DNA from: Chitinophaga pinensis
GTDB taxonomy: Bacteria; Bacteroidota; Bacteroidia; Chitinophagales; Chitinophagaceae
Direction of reading: 5' to 3'
Length of the DNA: 64,000 bases
Assembly (NCBI GenBank): GCA_902167325.1
Contig: LR632930.1
Location: 4,712,001 to 4,776,000, forward strand
In this document: positions 45,460 to 53,418 of the stretch, in pieces
Layout: each line of letters opens with the position of its first letter
Position numbering within the stretch: the stretch's first letter is position 1
Program-made: the position numbers and the translations under genes
The notes under the pieces: model-generated
Seen by the model: only the letters and a program-made list of their open reading frames with translations
Database searches by the model: none
Told to the model about the DNA's origin: nothing

Positions 45460-46709
45460 AAAGTTTCCTTTATACGTTTCGCAATTTCAAATGCCATTAA
45501 TGGAGGAACAGCATTGCCAATCTGTTTAAATGCAGGAGTCCGGCTCATTCCTTCCTTTACTCCTTCAAAATAATAGTCATCCGGAAAAGACTGAAGCCTT
45601 GCGGCCTCCCGGACTGTTATAGACCGGTTTTGCTCAATATCAGGATGAATATAATAATGCCCGTCTTTTGCAATGTGCGCCACAACTGTTTGCGAGTATG
45701 GCTCATCTGCCGCAACAATTTTAAACCTGTCATAAAAAGAATGTCTGTTCTGATGTGTTTTTAAACGTTCAGGGAGATCATTATAATTTAATCTTTCCTT
45801 TTTCTCATTCCATTTCCCCACTGCTATCTTATAGATTTCCTTATCCTGTTTTGAATGAGGACGTGCCGTATGCTGGGTTAAAACATCAATCCCGTTCCTT
45901 ATACAGCTTTCATTCAGATAATCATTAATTTTAGATCTGTACTTTAAATATTTTCCCGTATCCTCTCCGGCCTGTATTTTAGGCAAATCCGAGAAAACTG
46001 CTTTAACCTTATGGCCTGTATTGGTGTCTATTTCTTCCAGGTCCGGTAAATCATATTGCAGGTTATCCTGCCAGCCAATAATAATTATACGCTTTCGGTT
46101 TTGCAGTACATTAAAACTATTAGCCTCGACATTAAAAATCCGCATGTGATACCCCTTTTTTAAAAAGAGTTTTTTCATGTTTTCGAGGTACACTCCGTTA
46201 CCTGCGGATTTTAATCCAAGTACATTCTCAAATACGAAAAGTTTTGGCCTGTATTTCTCAAGAAATTTCGCATAATGTACATATAAATAATTCCTGTGAT
46301 CTCCCTTCATTCCATTCTGTGAACGTGCCCGTCCTACAAGAGAATACGCCTGGCAGGGAGGGCCACCTATAATTAAGTCTACTGACTGACCTTTTAACTG
46401 CTTTTCAATTGTTCTGTGAATTATGGGGTTATGGTCTGCTCCTATTGGTAAATTGATTATTGAATCAAGTACTTCTGAAGGCACGGAAGAATATAATTCT
46501 TTCCGGCTAATCTCCCCTTTCAGATACCTGATATATGTGTCGTATTTGTTTACTGATTTAAGATAATGATACACTGAACGTGTTCTGAGGGTAAAACAGG
46601 CTGCCTCATCAATTTCAACATGCGCAACAGGCTCAAAGCCGGCTTTAATAAAACCTTCTGACAGCCCTCCGGCTCCGGCAAACAAATCAATAAATCTAAA
46701 GTTACTCAT
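45441..46709 (-). CDS. DNA (cytosine-5) methyltransferase (Dcm family)
   Basis: A 422-residue enzyme with the ordered C5-MTase motifs. Motif I is DLFAGAGGLSEGF (8-20), motif IV is GGPPCQAYS with catalytic Cys119, motif VI is ENVLG (161-165), motif VIII is QNRKRIIIIGW, and the C-terminal IX/X are RLQSFPDDYYF and QIGNAVPP. The target-recognition region lies between VIII and IX, about 225-350. It is followed by the ATPase gene with a 19-nt overlap and preceded by vsr with an 8-nt overlap. It should mark host DNA with 5-methylcytosine and so could protect it from the operon's nuclease. The recognition sequence cannot be read from the protein. Confidence 0.97.
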   Translation of the reverse strand: MSNFRFIDLFAGAGGLSEGFIKAGFEPVAHVEIDEAACFTLRTRSVYHYLKSVNKYDTYIRYLKGEISRKELYSSVPSEVLDSIINLPIGADHNPIIHRTIEKQLKGQSVDLIIGGPPCQAYSLVGRARSQNGMKGDHRNYLYVHYAKFLEKYRPKLFVFENVLGLKSAGNGVYLENMKKLFLKKGYHMRIFNVEANSFNVLQNRKRIIIIGWQDNLQYDLPDLEEIDTNTGHKVKAVFSDLPKIQAGEDTGKYLKYRSKINDYLNESCIRNGIDVLTQHTARPHSKQDKEIYKIAVGKWNEKKERLNYNDLPERLKTHQNRHSFYDRFKIVAADEPYSQTVVAHIAKDGHYYIHPDIEQNRSITVREAARLQSFPDDYYFEGVKEGMSRTPAFKQIGNAVPPLMAFEIAKRIKETLCQKRK

Positions 46710-47124
46710 CCGATTTTAATTGCATTAATAGTTGTTGTAGTGTTTCTTCCTGCTTTTCTGCTTTCAGCTCACACTCCCATATTATTATTACTCTCCAGCC
46801 TTTCTGTTGCAGCAAAACAACACTGTCTGCATCTTTTTTAATATTTCCGTTTATTTTGTTCAGCCACCATTCCGTTCTCGTTTTAGGAATAACATAATAC
46901 CTGCAGTTTGTATGCCCGTGCCAGAAGCATCCATGTATAAATAAAATCGTTTTATACCTGGGTAAAACCAAATCCGGTTTACCCGGAAATCTTTTATCAT
47001 GTAACCTATACCTGAACCCTTTTGAAAAAAGGAACTTTCTGACCAGAATTTCGGGCTTCGTATCTTTCCCTTTAATTCTACTCATGTTATAACTCCTTAC
47101 TTCTTTGGAATGTACGTCTCCCAT
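46702..47124 (-). CDS. vsr: Very short patch repair (Vsr) endonuclease
   Basis: A 140-residue protein, normal for Vsr. The active-site positions match E. coli numbering: Glu25 in DTKPE, Asp51 in FPGKPDLVLP, His64 and His69/His71 in FIHGCFWHGH, with zinc-site Cys66 and Cys74. The C-terminal GWRVIIIWECEL is also typical. Vsr nicks at T:G mismatches that arise when 5-methylcytosine deaminates next to a Dcm-type methylase, which is the next gene (8-nt overlap). As first gene of the operon it carries the promoter region upstream of 47124. Whether it also acts as a restriction nuclease in this system is unknown. Confidence 0.97.
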   Translation of the reverse strand: MGDVHSKEVRSYNMSRIKGKDTKPEILVRKFLFSKGFRYRLHDKRFPGKPDLVLPRYKTILFIHGCFWHGHTNCRYYVIPKTRTEWWLNKINGNIKKDADSVVLLQQKGWRVIIIWECELKAEKQEETLQQLLMQLKSDE

Positions 47125-47560
47125 TTTTAATCTTAACTGGAATCAAAAGGCTCCCAACATCCGCCTGTAAGACTTCTGCTGTTTAAAACAAGGTTTCCAA
47201 CATTGGCTGCATAGATTTGTATTCAAATTTGTAATAGCGGATCTTGTCAGAGTTAACCTGCAGGCAAATTATTGGTTTTTCACCGTCCAGCCAAAACTGC
47301 TTTTATTCCATTTTCAGCTTTCAGGAAACAGCATAAGCCTTTCAGACAAATCTTCTGCAAAATACACAAATTTTATAAGCGATGTTGTAAATAAAGCACC
47401 TGAAAACCCGCTATAATTTGTTTACTCAATTCATTGCAGATCATCTCAGGAGCGGGCTTTATTGTTCTGCATTATTCTTCCCTTCCGGATATGCAGCGTT
47501 ACGTCAATAGCATAATTCTTCCGGCACATCCCTTCAACATATTTTGTGTGTCCAACTCCT
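47125..47560. other. AT-rich region upstream of the defence operon
   Basis: No gene is apparent. It must hold the minus-strand promoter of the vsr-led operon, but I find no exact TAnnTTTG on that strand. ACCCGCT near 47406 and AGCGGGCTTT near 47452 could pair across a roughly 38-base loop, giving a long-looped terminator-like structure on the plus strand. The composition is like the island rather than the flanking chromosome, so the island probably extends to about here. Confidence 0.45.
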
Positions 47561-47576
47561 GCCAGGGGCACACTAC

Positions 47577-47661
47577 TGGCAACCCGCCATAATCGAAGAG
47601 TGGCACCGGTCTGAAAAACCGGAACATGGAAACACAACAGGTTCGAATCCTGTGCTGCCCA
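47577..47661 (+). tRNA. Degenerate class II tRNA-like element (Ser-like body, GAA in the anticodon position)
   Basis: Read by eye, the elements run as follows. An acceptor 5' strand TGGCAAC (47577-47583) faces GCTGCCC (47654-47660) with two mismatches. The D-stem is GCCA/TGGC, the anticodon stem CCGGT/ACCGG (47606-47610, 47618-47622) with loop CTGAAAA. A 14-nt variable region follows, then a perfect T-arm ACAGG-TTCGAAT-CCTGT (47637-47653). The GCACCGGTCT segment resembles tRNA-Ser. U8 and the D-loop GG pair are missing, so this may be a pseudo-tRNA or an integration-site remnant rather than a working tRNA. It sits at the right edge of the defence island. Confidence 0.35.
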
Positions 47662-47665
47662 CCTT

Positions 47666-47700
47666 ACAAAAATGGCCGCCCCCATCAGGAGGCGGCCATT
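47666..47700 (-). terminator. Intrinsic terminator of the small secreted-protein gene
   Basis: AATGGCCGCC (47671-47680) and GGCGGCCATT (47691-47700) form a perfect 10-bp stem; on the minus strand TTTTTGT follows. It lies 22 nt past the stop at 47723. Confidence 0.88.
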
Positions 47701-47722
47701 CACTATCAGTAGAAAAACACCG

Positions 47723-48223
47723 TCATTTCCCGCCGCAATTCGCGTATTCAATTCCCAACTCATAATACTCACTCTCCTCCGGACAGCCGCTTACCGATAC
47801 GGTTGCGATGATGCTGTAGTACCCTACCGCCATGGAAGCCGGTAATGCATAGGCATTGGTTTCTGAGAAATTGTAAATGTTACCACTGGCAACGATGTTG
47901 CCGAAACCATCCCATACCTGGTAATGCAGGGTTATGTCGCCTACCCAGAACGGCTGGTTCAGCGTGGCCTGAAAGGTGTTTACGTAGTCGTCGAAATCAT
48001 AAGGGTGATTGCAGAGGGTACTTCCACCGCCCAGTCCGTTGGAGCTGGAAGACATACCCGTGATGTAATACGTGTTGCAGGGATCTGCTTTGCCGGCTTT
48101 AATCCGGTCCATTTCTTTCTGGGCGTTCATGACGTCAACGATGTTGCTGCTTTGTGCTTTGAGCAACATGGGCAGGCATAACAGGGACATGGCCGTGAGG
48201 GTCAATTTCAGGATTGTTTTCAT
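47723..48223 (-). CDS. Small secreted protein of unknown function
   Basis: About 166 residues from the ATG at 48223, where a signal peptide begins directly (MKTILKLTLTAMSLLCLPMLLKAQ); the frame continues upstream to 48295 but that extension has no support. The mature part has four cysteines (DPCNTY, STLCNH, SGCPEE, YANCGG) and a beta-rich C-terminal half (ITLHYQVWDGFGNIVASG; GYYSIIATVSV) reminiscent of a small Ig-like domain. I recognise no named family. It is a lone gene with its own terminator, next to the tRNA-like element. Confidence 0.7.
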   Translation of the reverse strand: MKTILKLTLTAMSLLCLPMLLKAQSSNIVDVMNAQKEMDRIKAGKADPCNTYYITGMSSSSNGLGGGSTLCNHPYDFDDYVNTFQATLNQPFWVGDITLHYQVWDGFGNIVASGNIYNFSETNAYALPASMAVGYYSIIATVSVSGCPEESEYYELGIEYANCGGK

Positions 48224-49275
48224 GGAATTTGATATTGAGGGTTTGAAAATGTGCCGTTTTAACTGGTTAAAAGAGATATGGGTTTCCGGGTTCACATGAT
48301 CGATAGCCCAAAATACACCTGTGCCGGGCCTCCGGGTTCAACTGCACGGTTAAGTAATTGGAAAGTTTTCGGGAATGAAGCTGGCCTGCCGCTGATTCAA
48401 TATTATTTAACCTTAAAATAGTAAATTATTTACATAAACAAAAGTATTTGTAATAAATAATGAAAGCATATGAAAGATTATGTAATAAATCTGGGGTACT
48501 TCAGGGTATCAGAAAACATACTTCCGGGATACTGTAAGAGTACTGGTATGTATATGTAATGTAAATAAAATGGTACCTAACCCTTTACGGCAAAGGGTTT
48601 CGATGCGTTTTATATACATTAAGTATACTTTAAGGATACAGTAAGTACCAATTAAGCCTACAGAAGCATATGAATATGGGATCAGTATGGATATACAGGG
48701 GGAGATGAACTTATTCATACAGAGAGGTTGCCGCCTGGGGAGGTTCCTGATAGCGGTAGCATTGATAGTATCTTACCTGAAGGGTGTTAGCGGCAGGGAA
48801 CATGGCGGGAAATACGGGTCAATACTGCGTGAAACATGAGTTAAGTGCGGATATCAGGTGGACTTGAGGCGGACTTGAGGTGGACTTGATGCGTATCTGA
48901 GGTTGCTAAAATAATATCATCGGATAGCTGAAGAGGGGGGTATTTACAGCTGCTGCAATTACAGGAAAATCACTTCTACAGGAGCATCATTTCATATAAA
49001 GGTACATGCAAAAGCCTGTATAAATAACATGCTGAACGTTAAGGATGTTCAATTCCTCCCGTTCAGAATGGTGAAATTCAAATTGACCCTGAATAGGTGA
49101 ATTGATGGCAGGCTGAACGATCAAGCCAGCGGAAAAACCTTTGTTCTGTTCCGCTTGTTGTACCGTGGGGAAGCTGATAACTGACAGAGAAAGTTGTTGT
49201 GTGATGTAAATTCGCAGTGTGTTGGTATGGTATATGCCGGGGGATGAGACACTTACTGCACAACCGGCGCATCCT
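48224..49275. other. Intergenic region of about 1 kb, AT-rich with short repeats
   Basis: No convincing gene. Short minus-strand frames at 48509-48718 and 48987-49424 lack any family features, and the second runs through tRNA-Cys. Bases 48400-48700 are AT-rich with recurring GCATATGAA-type words. A short tandem repeat lies at 48857-48889. The region presumably holds the promoter of the secreted-protein gene near 48230-48300. Confidence 0.5.
48857..48889. repeat. Tandem repeat, 3 x 11 bp
   Basis: Three head-to-tail copies of GGTGGACTTGA at 48857-48867, 48868-48878 (one base changed, GGCGGACTTGA) and 48879-48889. It is non-coding. Confidence 0.85.
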
Positions 49276-49309
49276 GAAAAAGCAAAACCCGCCATGAAGG
49301 CGGGTTTGC
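49276..49309 (-). terminator. Intrinsic terminator downstream of tRNA-Cys
   Basis: On the minus strand GCAAACCCGCC pairs with GGCGGGTTTTGC (bases 49282-49309), followed by TTTTTC. It lies about 11 nt past the tRNA 3' end. Confidence 0.88.
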
Positions 49310-49319
49310 GTAGAGGAAG

Positions 49320-49390
49320 AGGTACCGAGCGGATTCGAACCGCTGTACGAGGTTTTGCAGACCTCTGCCTAGCCACTCGGCCACGGTACC
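49320..49390 (-). tRNA. tRNA-Cys (anticodon GCA)
   Basis: On the minus strand the acceptor GGTACCG/CGGTACC, D-arm GCCGAGTGGCTAGGC, anticodon stem GAGGT/ACCTC with loop CTGCAAA (GCA), and T-arm GCGGTTCGAATCCGC all pair correctly. The discriminator is U, as in Cys tRNAs. CCA is not encoded. A terminator follows. Confidence 0.97.
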
Positions 49391-49495
49391 TTTTTTGTTT
49401 CCATCCGTTTTTGATGGACTGCAAAAGTAGTAAATTTTAGATATTTGCCAAATCTGATTACAAGATATTTGATTACGGATAAAAAAAAACGAGGT

Positions 49496-50371
49496 ATGTC
49501 AACAGGAATAGCCGCTTCAGAATTGATTCTCAACGCCCGCGGGGCAGTTTATCATCTGGACGTAAAACCGGAAGAAATTGCCAATATCATCATCACCGTC
49601 GGTGATCCGGAGAGAGTTCAAAACGTCTCAAAGCACTTCGACCGCACCGAAGGTCAATACCGCCACCGCGAATTCGTTACCCATACCGGTTACTTCGGCG
49701 ATAAACGCGTTTCCGTGGTTTCTACCGGCATCGGTACCGATAATATCGACATCGTGCTCAACGAACTGGATGCCCTCGTCAATATCGATTTCCAGAGGCG
49801 GCAGGTGAAAGAAGAACTCACCAGCCTGCGCATCGTCCGCATCGGCACTTCCGGCTCCCTGCAGGAAAACATACCGGTAGACAGCTTCGTGGCTTCCTCC
49901 CACGCCATCGGACTGGATAACCTGCTCCCCTGGTACACCTGGCATAATACGCCAGAAGAACTCCAGCTGCTGGAAGCCTTCCGTGGACAGGTGCGTTTGC
50001 AACCACATGCCGCAAGGCCCTATCTTTTCGAAGCTGCACCCGAGCTGCTGGAACGTTTCGGGGAAGGGTTTCATACAGGCATAACCGTTACCTGTCCGGG
50101 TTTCTACGCACCGCAGGGCCGCGTACTCCGGGGCGCCCTCTCCCATCCGGAACTGATCGATCAGCTGGGTACCTTCCGGTTCGAGAACCGGCAAATTACC
50201 AACTTCGAAATGGAAACCGCCGGTATTTACGGGCTGGGCCGCGTATTGGGGCACCGCTGTCTTTCCCTCAGTGCCATCGTTGCCAACCGTGTACGGGGGG
50301 AATTCAGTGCAGACGGGAATGCGGCGGTAGAAAAACTCATTGCCACGGCGTTGCCGCTGATCACCGTTTGA
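49496..50371 (+). CDS. Nucleoside (uridine-like) phosphorylase
   Basis: About 291 residues from the ATG at 49496, which has a GAGG ribosome site 3 nt upstream; the frame is open back to 49445. It matches the PNP/UDP phosphorylase superfamily: IIITVGDPERVQNVSKHFD, VSVVSTGIGTDNIDIVLNELDAL, IVRIGTSGSLQ, CPGFYAPQGR and NFEMETAGIYGLGRVLGHRC, whose Glu-Met-Glu binds ribose. The enzyme cleaves a nucleoside with phosphate to base and ribose-1-phosphate; uridine is the best guess. The next gene, dapF, begins 33 nt later from its own promoter. Confidence 0.92.
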   Translation: MSTGIAASELILNARGAVYHLDVKPEEIANIIITVGDPERVQNVSKHFDRTEGQYRHREFVTHTGYFGDKRVSVVSTGIGTDNIDIVLNELDALVNIDFQRRQVKEELTSLRIVRIGTSGSLQENIPVDSFVASSHAIGLDNLLPWYTWHNTPEELQLLEAFRGQVRLQPHAARPYLFEAAPELLERFGEGFHTGITVTCPGFYAPQGRVLRGALSHPELIDQLGTFRFENRQITNFEMETAGIYGLGRVLGHRCLSLSAIVANRVRGEFSADGNAAVEKLIATALPLITV

Positions 50372-50397
50372 TCCTCCGCGAACAATGTGTAACTTTG
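50367..50397 (+). promoter_or_regulatory. Complete Bacteroidota promoter for dapF (TTTG - 19 nt - TAACTTTG)
   Basis: TTTG at 50367-50370 and TAACTTTG at 50390-50397 are separated by 19 nt, matching the -33/-7 consensus of Bacteroidota. The ATG follows 7 nt after the -7 box, so the mRNA would have little or no leader. Confidence 0.75.
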
Positions 50398-50404
50398 CAC
50401 TATC

Positions 50405-51184
50405 ATGCAGATTCATTTCTATAAATACCAGGGAACAGGGAACGATTTCGTGATCGTAGACAACCGTAACGGTGCTTATTCCGGCCTTACCACCGAACAG
50501 ATCGAACATTTGTGCGACCGCCGCTTCGGCATCGGGGCAGACGGGCTGATGATGCTCGAACTGCAGGAGGGCTACGATTTCAGGATGAAGTATTACAATG
50601 CCGACGGCCGCGAAGGAAGTATGTGCGGCAATGGCGGACGCTGCTTAACGGCATTTGCCCGTAATATGGGCATCCCGGGCGAAACCCTGCGCTTTATCGC
50701 TGTTGATGGTGAGCATGATGCCAAATTCCGGGAAAACGGCTGGGTGGAGCTTAAAATGCAGGATGTGGACCTCGTGGAAAATGGCAATACTTATTTCTAT
50801 CTCAATACCGGATCACCCCACTTTGTACGCTTCGTGACCGACATTCAGGAAGTGGATGTGTACGAAGAAGGCCGGGCCATCCGCTACAATGAACGCTTCG
50901 CGGAAAAGGGTACCAACGTTAACTTCGTGCAGGAGCTGGATAAAGGTATTTTTGTCCGCACCTACGAGCGCGGTGTGGAAGATGAGACATACTCCTGCGG
51001 AACGGGTGTTACCGCAGCAGCACTTACCGCCTCCCCCAATGAAGCCGGTTCATACGCTATTCCGGTGGAAACACTGGGCGGGCATCTGGAAGTACGGTTC
51101 CTGCGGACGGGCGAGCGCAACTTTGAGGACATCTGGCTCTGCGGCCCCGCCACGCCTGTATTTGAAGGAAATATTAATATTTAG
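50405..51184 (+). CDS. dapF: Diaminopimelate epimerase
   Basis: A 259-residue enzyme interconverting LL- and meso-diaminopimelate for peptidoglycan and lysine. It has YQGTGNDFVIVDNR at the N-terminus, GIGADGLM, the first catalytic Cys in SMCGNGGRC (Cys74), GSPHFV, GTNVNFV and the second catalytic Cys in ETYSCGTGVTAAAL (about 198). Length is typical for Bacteroidota. The promoter box lies only 7 nt upstream of the ATG. The following gene has its own promoter-like box. Confidence 0.98.
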   Translation: MQIHFYKYQGTGNDFVIVDNRNGAYSGLTTEQIEHLCDRRFGIGADGLMMLELQEGYDFRMKYYNADGREGSMCGNGGRCLTAFARNMGIPGETLRFIAVDGEHDAKFRENGWVELKMQDVDLVENGNTYFYLNTGSPHFVRFVTDIQEVDVYEEGRAIRYNERFAEKGTNVNFVQELDKGIFVRTYERGVEDETYSCGTGVTAAALTASPNEAGSYAIPVETLGGHLEVRFLRTGERNFEDIWLCGPATPVFEGNINI

Positions 51185-51213
51185 CCCCCCGGCTTTTGGT
51201 AGATTAATTCCGT

Positions 51214-51221
51214 TACCTTTG
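51214..51221 (+). promoter_or_regulatory. Bacteroidota -7 promoter box TACCTTTG before corA
   Basis: TACCTTTG matches TAnnTTTG and ends 7 nt before the ATG at 51229, the same spacing as in dapF. A TTTG at 51195-51198 is the nearest -33-like element but is closer than usual (15 nt). Confidence 0.55.
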
Positions 51222-51228
51222 CGCCCGG

Positions 51229-52167
51229 ATGATCCAGTACTTCATAAATATCGATTCCCGCACTGTTGAAATCAAGGAGCCGGATAACGGTGCCTGGGTC
51301 AATATTACCCCGCCGCTCAAGCAATCGGAGTTCGAACAACTGTCGGAAAACCTCGATATCCCCCTGGACTTTTTGACCGACTCCCTCGATATCGACGAAA
51401 AAAGCCGGTATGAACTGGAAGACAATGTAAAGCTCATCGTTCTCAAAACCCCTACGGAAAACAATTCCATCAACGAAAGCGATGCCTTTTACATTACCAT
51501 CCCCATCGTGATCATCCTCACCCACAACCAGATCGTTACCGTAAACTCGTTCGATAACGCGGCTATCAAAAAATTCCTCAACACCTTCCACAACCGCCAT
51601 CCCGAAAAGCGGAACATGATGGTACTGAAGATTTTTGAGAAAGTGGTCATGAACTTCCTCGATTACCTCAAGGAAATCAACCAGCGCCGCAACCTCCTCG
51701 AACAAAAACTATACGACTCCAACCGGAACGAAGAGCTGCTGTACCTCATGCGGATACAGAAAAGCCTCGTTTACTTCGTGACTGCCCTCCGCAGTAACGA
51801 ACTCCTGCTCATGAAGCTGGAACGTACCAACTTCCTCGGTCTTAACGAAGACGAAAAGGAATTCCTGCATGACCTTATCGTAGATACCTCACAGGCACTG
51901 GAAATGGCCAATATCTACACCAACATCCTTTCCAGCACTATGGATGCCTTTGCCAGCATCATCTCCAACAACCTCAACTTCGTGATGAAACGCCTCACGT
52001 CCATCACCATCGTACTCACCCTGCCCGTACTCGTGGCCAGTGTATACGGAATGAACGTAGAGATCCCCTACGCCCATTCCAAGTACGCCTTCTACATACC
52101 CGTAACCATCGCGATCATCACCGCCATCGTTATGAGTTGGTATTTCATGAAGAAAAAGTGGTTCTAG
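51229..52167 (+). CDS. corA: CorA-family divalent-cation (Mg/Co) transporter
   Basis: A 312-residue protein. The N-terminal cytoplasmic domain (about 1-245) ends in the long helix LDYLKEINQRRNLLEQKLYDSNRNEELL. Two C-terminal membrane helices follow, SITIVLTLPVLVASVYGMN and YIPVTIAIITAIVMSWYFM, with the diagnostic GMN at about 274-276 and the basic tail KKKWF. It forms a homopentameric Mg2+ channel in the inner membrane. The end overlaps the convergent NUDIX gene by 4 nt. Confidence 0.96.
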   Translation: MIQYFINIDSRTVEIKEPDNGAWVNITPPLKQSEFEQLSENLDIPLDFLTDSLDIDEKSRYELEDNVKLIVLKTPTENNSINESDAFYITIPIVIILTHNQIVTVNSFDNAAIKKFLNTFHNRHPEKRNMMVLKIFEKVVMNFLDYLKEINQRRNLLEQKLYDSNRNEELLYLMRIQKSLVYFVTALRSNELLLMKLERTNFLGLNEDEKEFLHDLIVDTSQALEMANIYTNILSSTMDAFASIISNNLNFVMKRLTSITIVLTLPVLVASVYGMNVEIPYAHSKYAFYIPVTIAIITAIVMSWYFMKKKWF

Positions 52168-52613
52168 TATTTCACCTTTACGATATCCGCCAGTACTTTA
52201 TCGATAGGCAGTGTAACCGCTGCTGAGGAAAACGCGTCCCAATCCACCCATCTCACCCCTTCCACCTGATCTGCACCCTCCGGAACAGCAAAGCCAAAAG
52301 GCTCAACCAATAATGGCGCCACAAAGGCTGATACGGGTTTCACGAGGTAATAAATGGAAATGATCTGGTTCACATTATCGAATGCGGAGATCTGGAAAAA
52401 ATCTGTGGTATAGATATGCTCCACTACTTCCACGTCCTGGTCCAGTTCTTCTTTCCATTCCCGCACCATACATTCCAGCGTACCTTCTCCAAACTCGAGG
52501 CCGCCGCCGGGGAACTTGGTGTAATAACCACCCCGGATGTACTCGTCAGACACGAGTACCTGTTTCTTTTCATTGATCATGATCCCGTATACACGGACCG
52601 TAAACTTAGACAT
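52164..52613 (-). CDS. NUDIX hydrolase
   Basis: A 149-residue protein. The NUDIX box is at about 37-59: GGLEFGEGTLECMVREWKEELDQ, with REWxEE intact but the closing Gly of the consensus replaced by Asp. The start VRVYGIMINEKKQVLVSDEY is typical. It hydrolyses a nucleoside diphosphate linked to another moiety; the substrate is unknown. The 3' end overlaps corA by 4 nt on the opposite strand, and it lies 10 nt downstream of the transporter gene, so the three minus-strand genes (53696 down to 52164) may form an operon. Confidence 0.93.
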   Translation of the reverse strand: MSKFTVRVYGIMINEKKQVLVSDEYIRGGYYTKFPGGGLEFGEGTLECMVREWKEELDQDVEVVEHIYTTDFFQISAFDNVNQIISIYYLVKPVSAFVAPLLVEPFGFAVPEGADQVEGVRWVDWDAFSSAAVTLPIDKVLADIVKVKY

Positions 52614-52623
52614 GCGTATGTAT

Positions 52624-53418
52624 TTACCTGTTCATGGCTGCCCGTTTCATTTCCGCCGCCAGATCGTGGCCAAGGTATCTTTCAATAATACCATGCACCC
52701 AATAGATAACCGGCGTCAGCACAATGGCCACCGTGAATTTATAGATGTAATTGATGATGCAGACACTGATAATAAGCCCCAGCGGCCATGCCATTTCCTT
52801 CTCCCCTACAATAATGGGGAAAAGATAGAATGCGCAGAACAGTACTACGAACGAATCGATGAGCTGGGAAACGAGTGTAGAACCCGTGGCACGCAGCCAG
52901 ATCTTACCTTCACCCGTCATTTTCTTGATCCGGTGGAACGTGATCACATCTACCAGCTGTCCCAATAAGAAAGCCGTGAGGGAAGCGATGATGATCATGG
53001 AACCCTGCCCGAGGATCTGTCCATATGCTTTATCCATATCCGGAACACCCGCCGTTACCTTACTGGTCACGAAGAAATCTGACGGATATAGCCGTATGGC
53101 GATGTAAAAGACGATGAAAGCGAATGCGATCAGTGCAGCTGTAAGGTAAGAGAGGAAGCGCACACCTTTCACCCCGTAATATTCGTTGATGATATCGGTC
53201 ATGATAAACACCACGGGCCACAGGAGCACCCCGGCGGTCATGTTAAAGCTGTAGGTATCGCCAAAGATCATGATATTGACCGGACTGAGGCCGAAAGTGG
53301 CTTCGAGGGAAAAGATCTTGACACCGATAATCTCCGCGATAAGGGCATTGGCTACGAAAATGCCGGCGAGAATGATAAATACACGGGTTGGTTTGTCTTT
53401 CAGGATATTGGTAATCAT
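52624..53418 (-). CDS. Queuosine-precursor transporter (YhhQ/VUT family)
   Basis: About 264 residues from the ATG at 53418, which overlaps the stop of the upstream small membrane gene (ATGA). The frame is open to 53649 but that extension covers the other gene. Six membrane helices are apparent, starting VFIILAGIFVANALIAEIIGV and GVLLWPVVFIMTDIINEYYG, the latter the family signature. Later helices include GSMIIIASLTAFLLGQLVDVITFHRIKK and LVSQLIDSFVVLFCAFYLF. The family imports 7-cyano-7-deazaguanine-type precursors for queuosine in tRNA. Confidence 0.93.
   Translation of the reverse strand: MITNILKDKPTRVFIILAGIFVANALIAEIIGVKIFSLEATFGLSPVNIMIFGDTYSFNMTAGVLLWPVVFIMTDIINEYYGVKGVRFLSYLTAALIAFAFIVFYIAIRLYPSDFFVTSKVTAGVPDMDKAYGQILGQGSMIIIASLTAFLLGQLVDVITFHRIKKMTGEGKIWLRATGSTLVSQLIDSFVVLFCAFYLFPIIVGEKEMAWPLGLIISVCIINYIYKFTVAIVLTPVIYWVHGIIERYLGHDLAAEMKRAAMNR

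Noticed and set aside
37658-47124. BREX or DISARM system
   Set aside because: No PglZ, BrxL, DrmA or DrmB-like genes; the ATPase and helicase are of MutL/MORC and Z1 type.
47446-47772. 108-codon minus-strand frame across the tRNA-like element
   Set aside because: It crosses the terminator at 47666-47700 and overlaps the end of the secreted-protein gene; no family features.
48987-49424. 145-codon minus-strand frame
   Set aside because: It runs straight through tRNA-Cys and its terminator.
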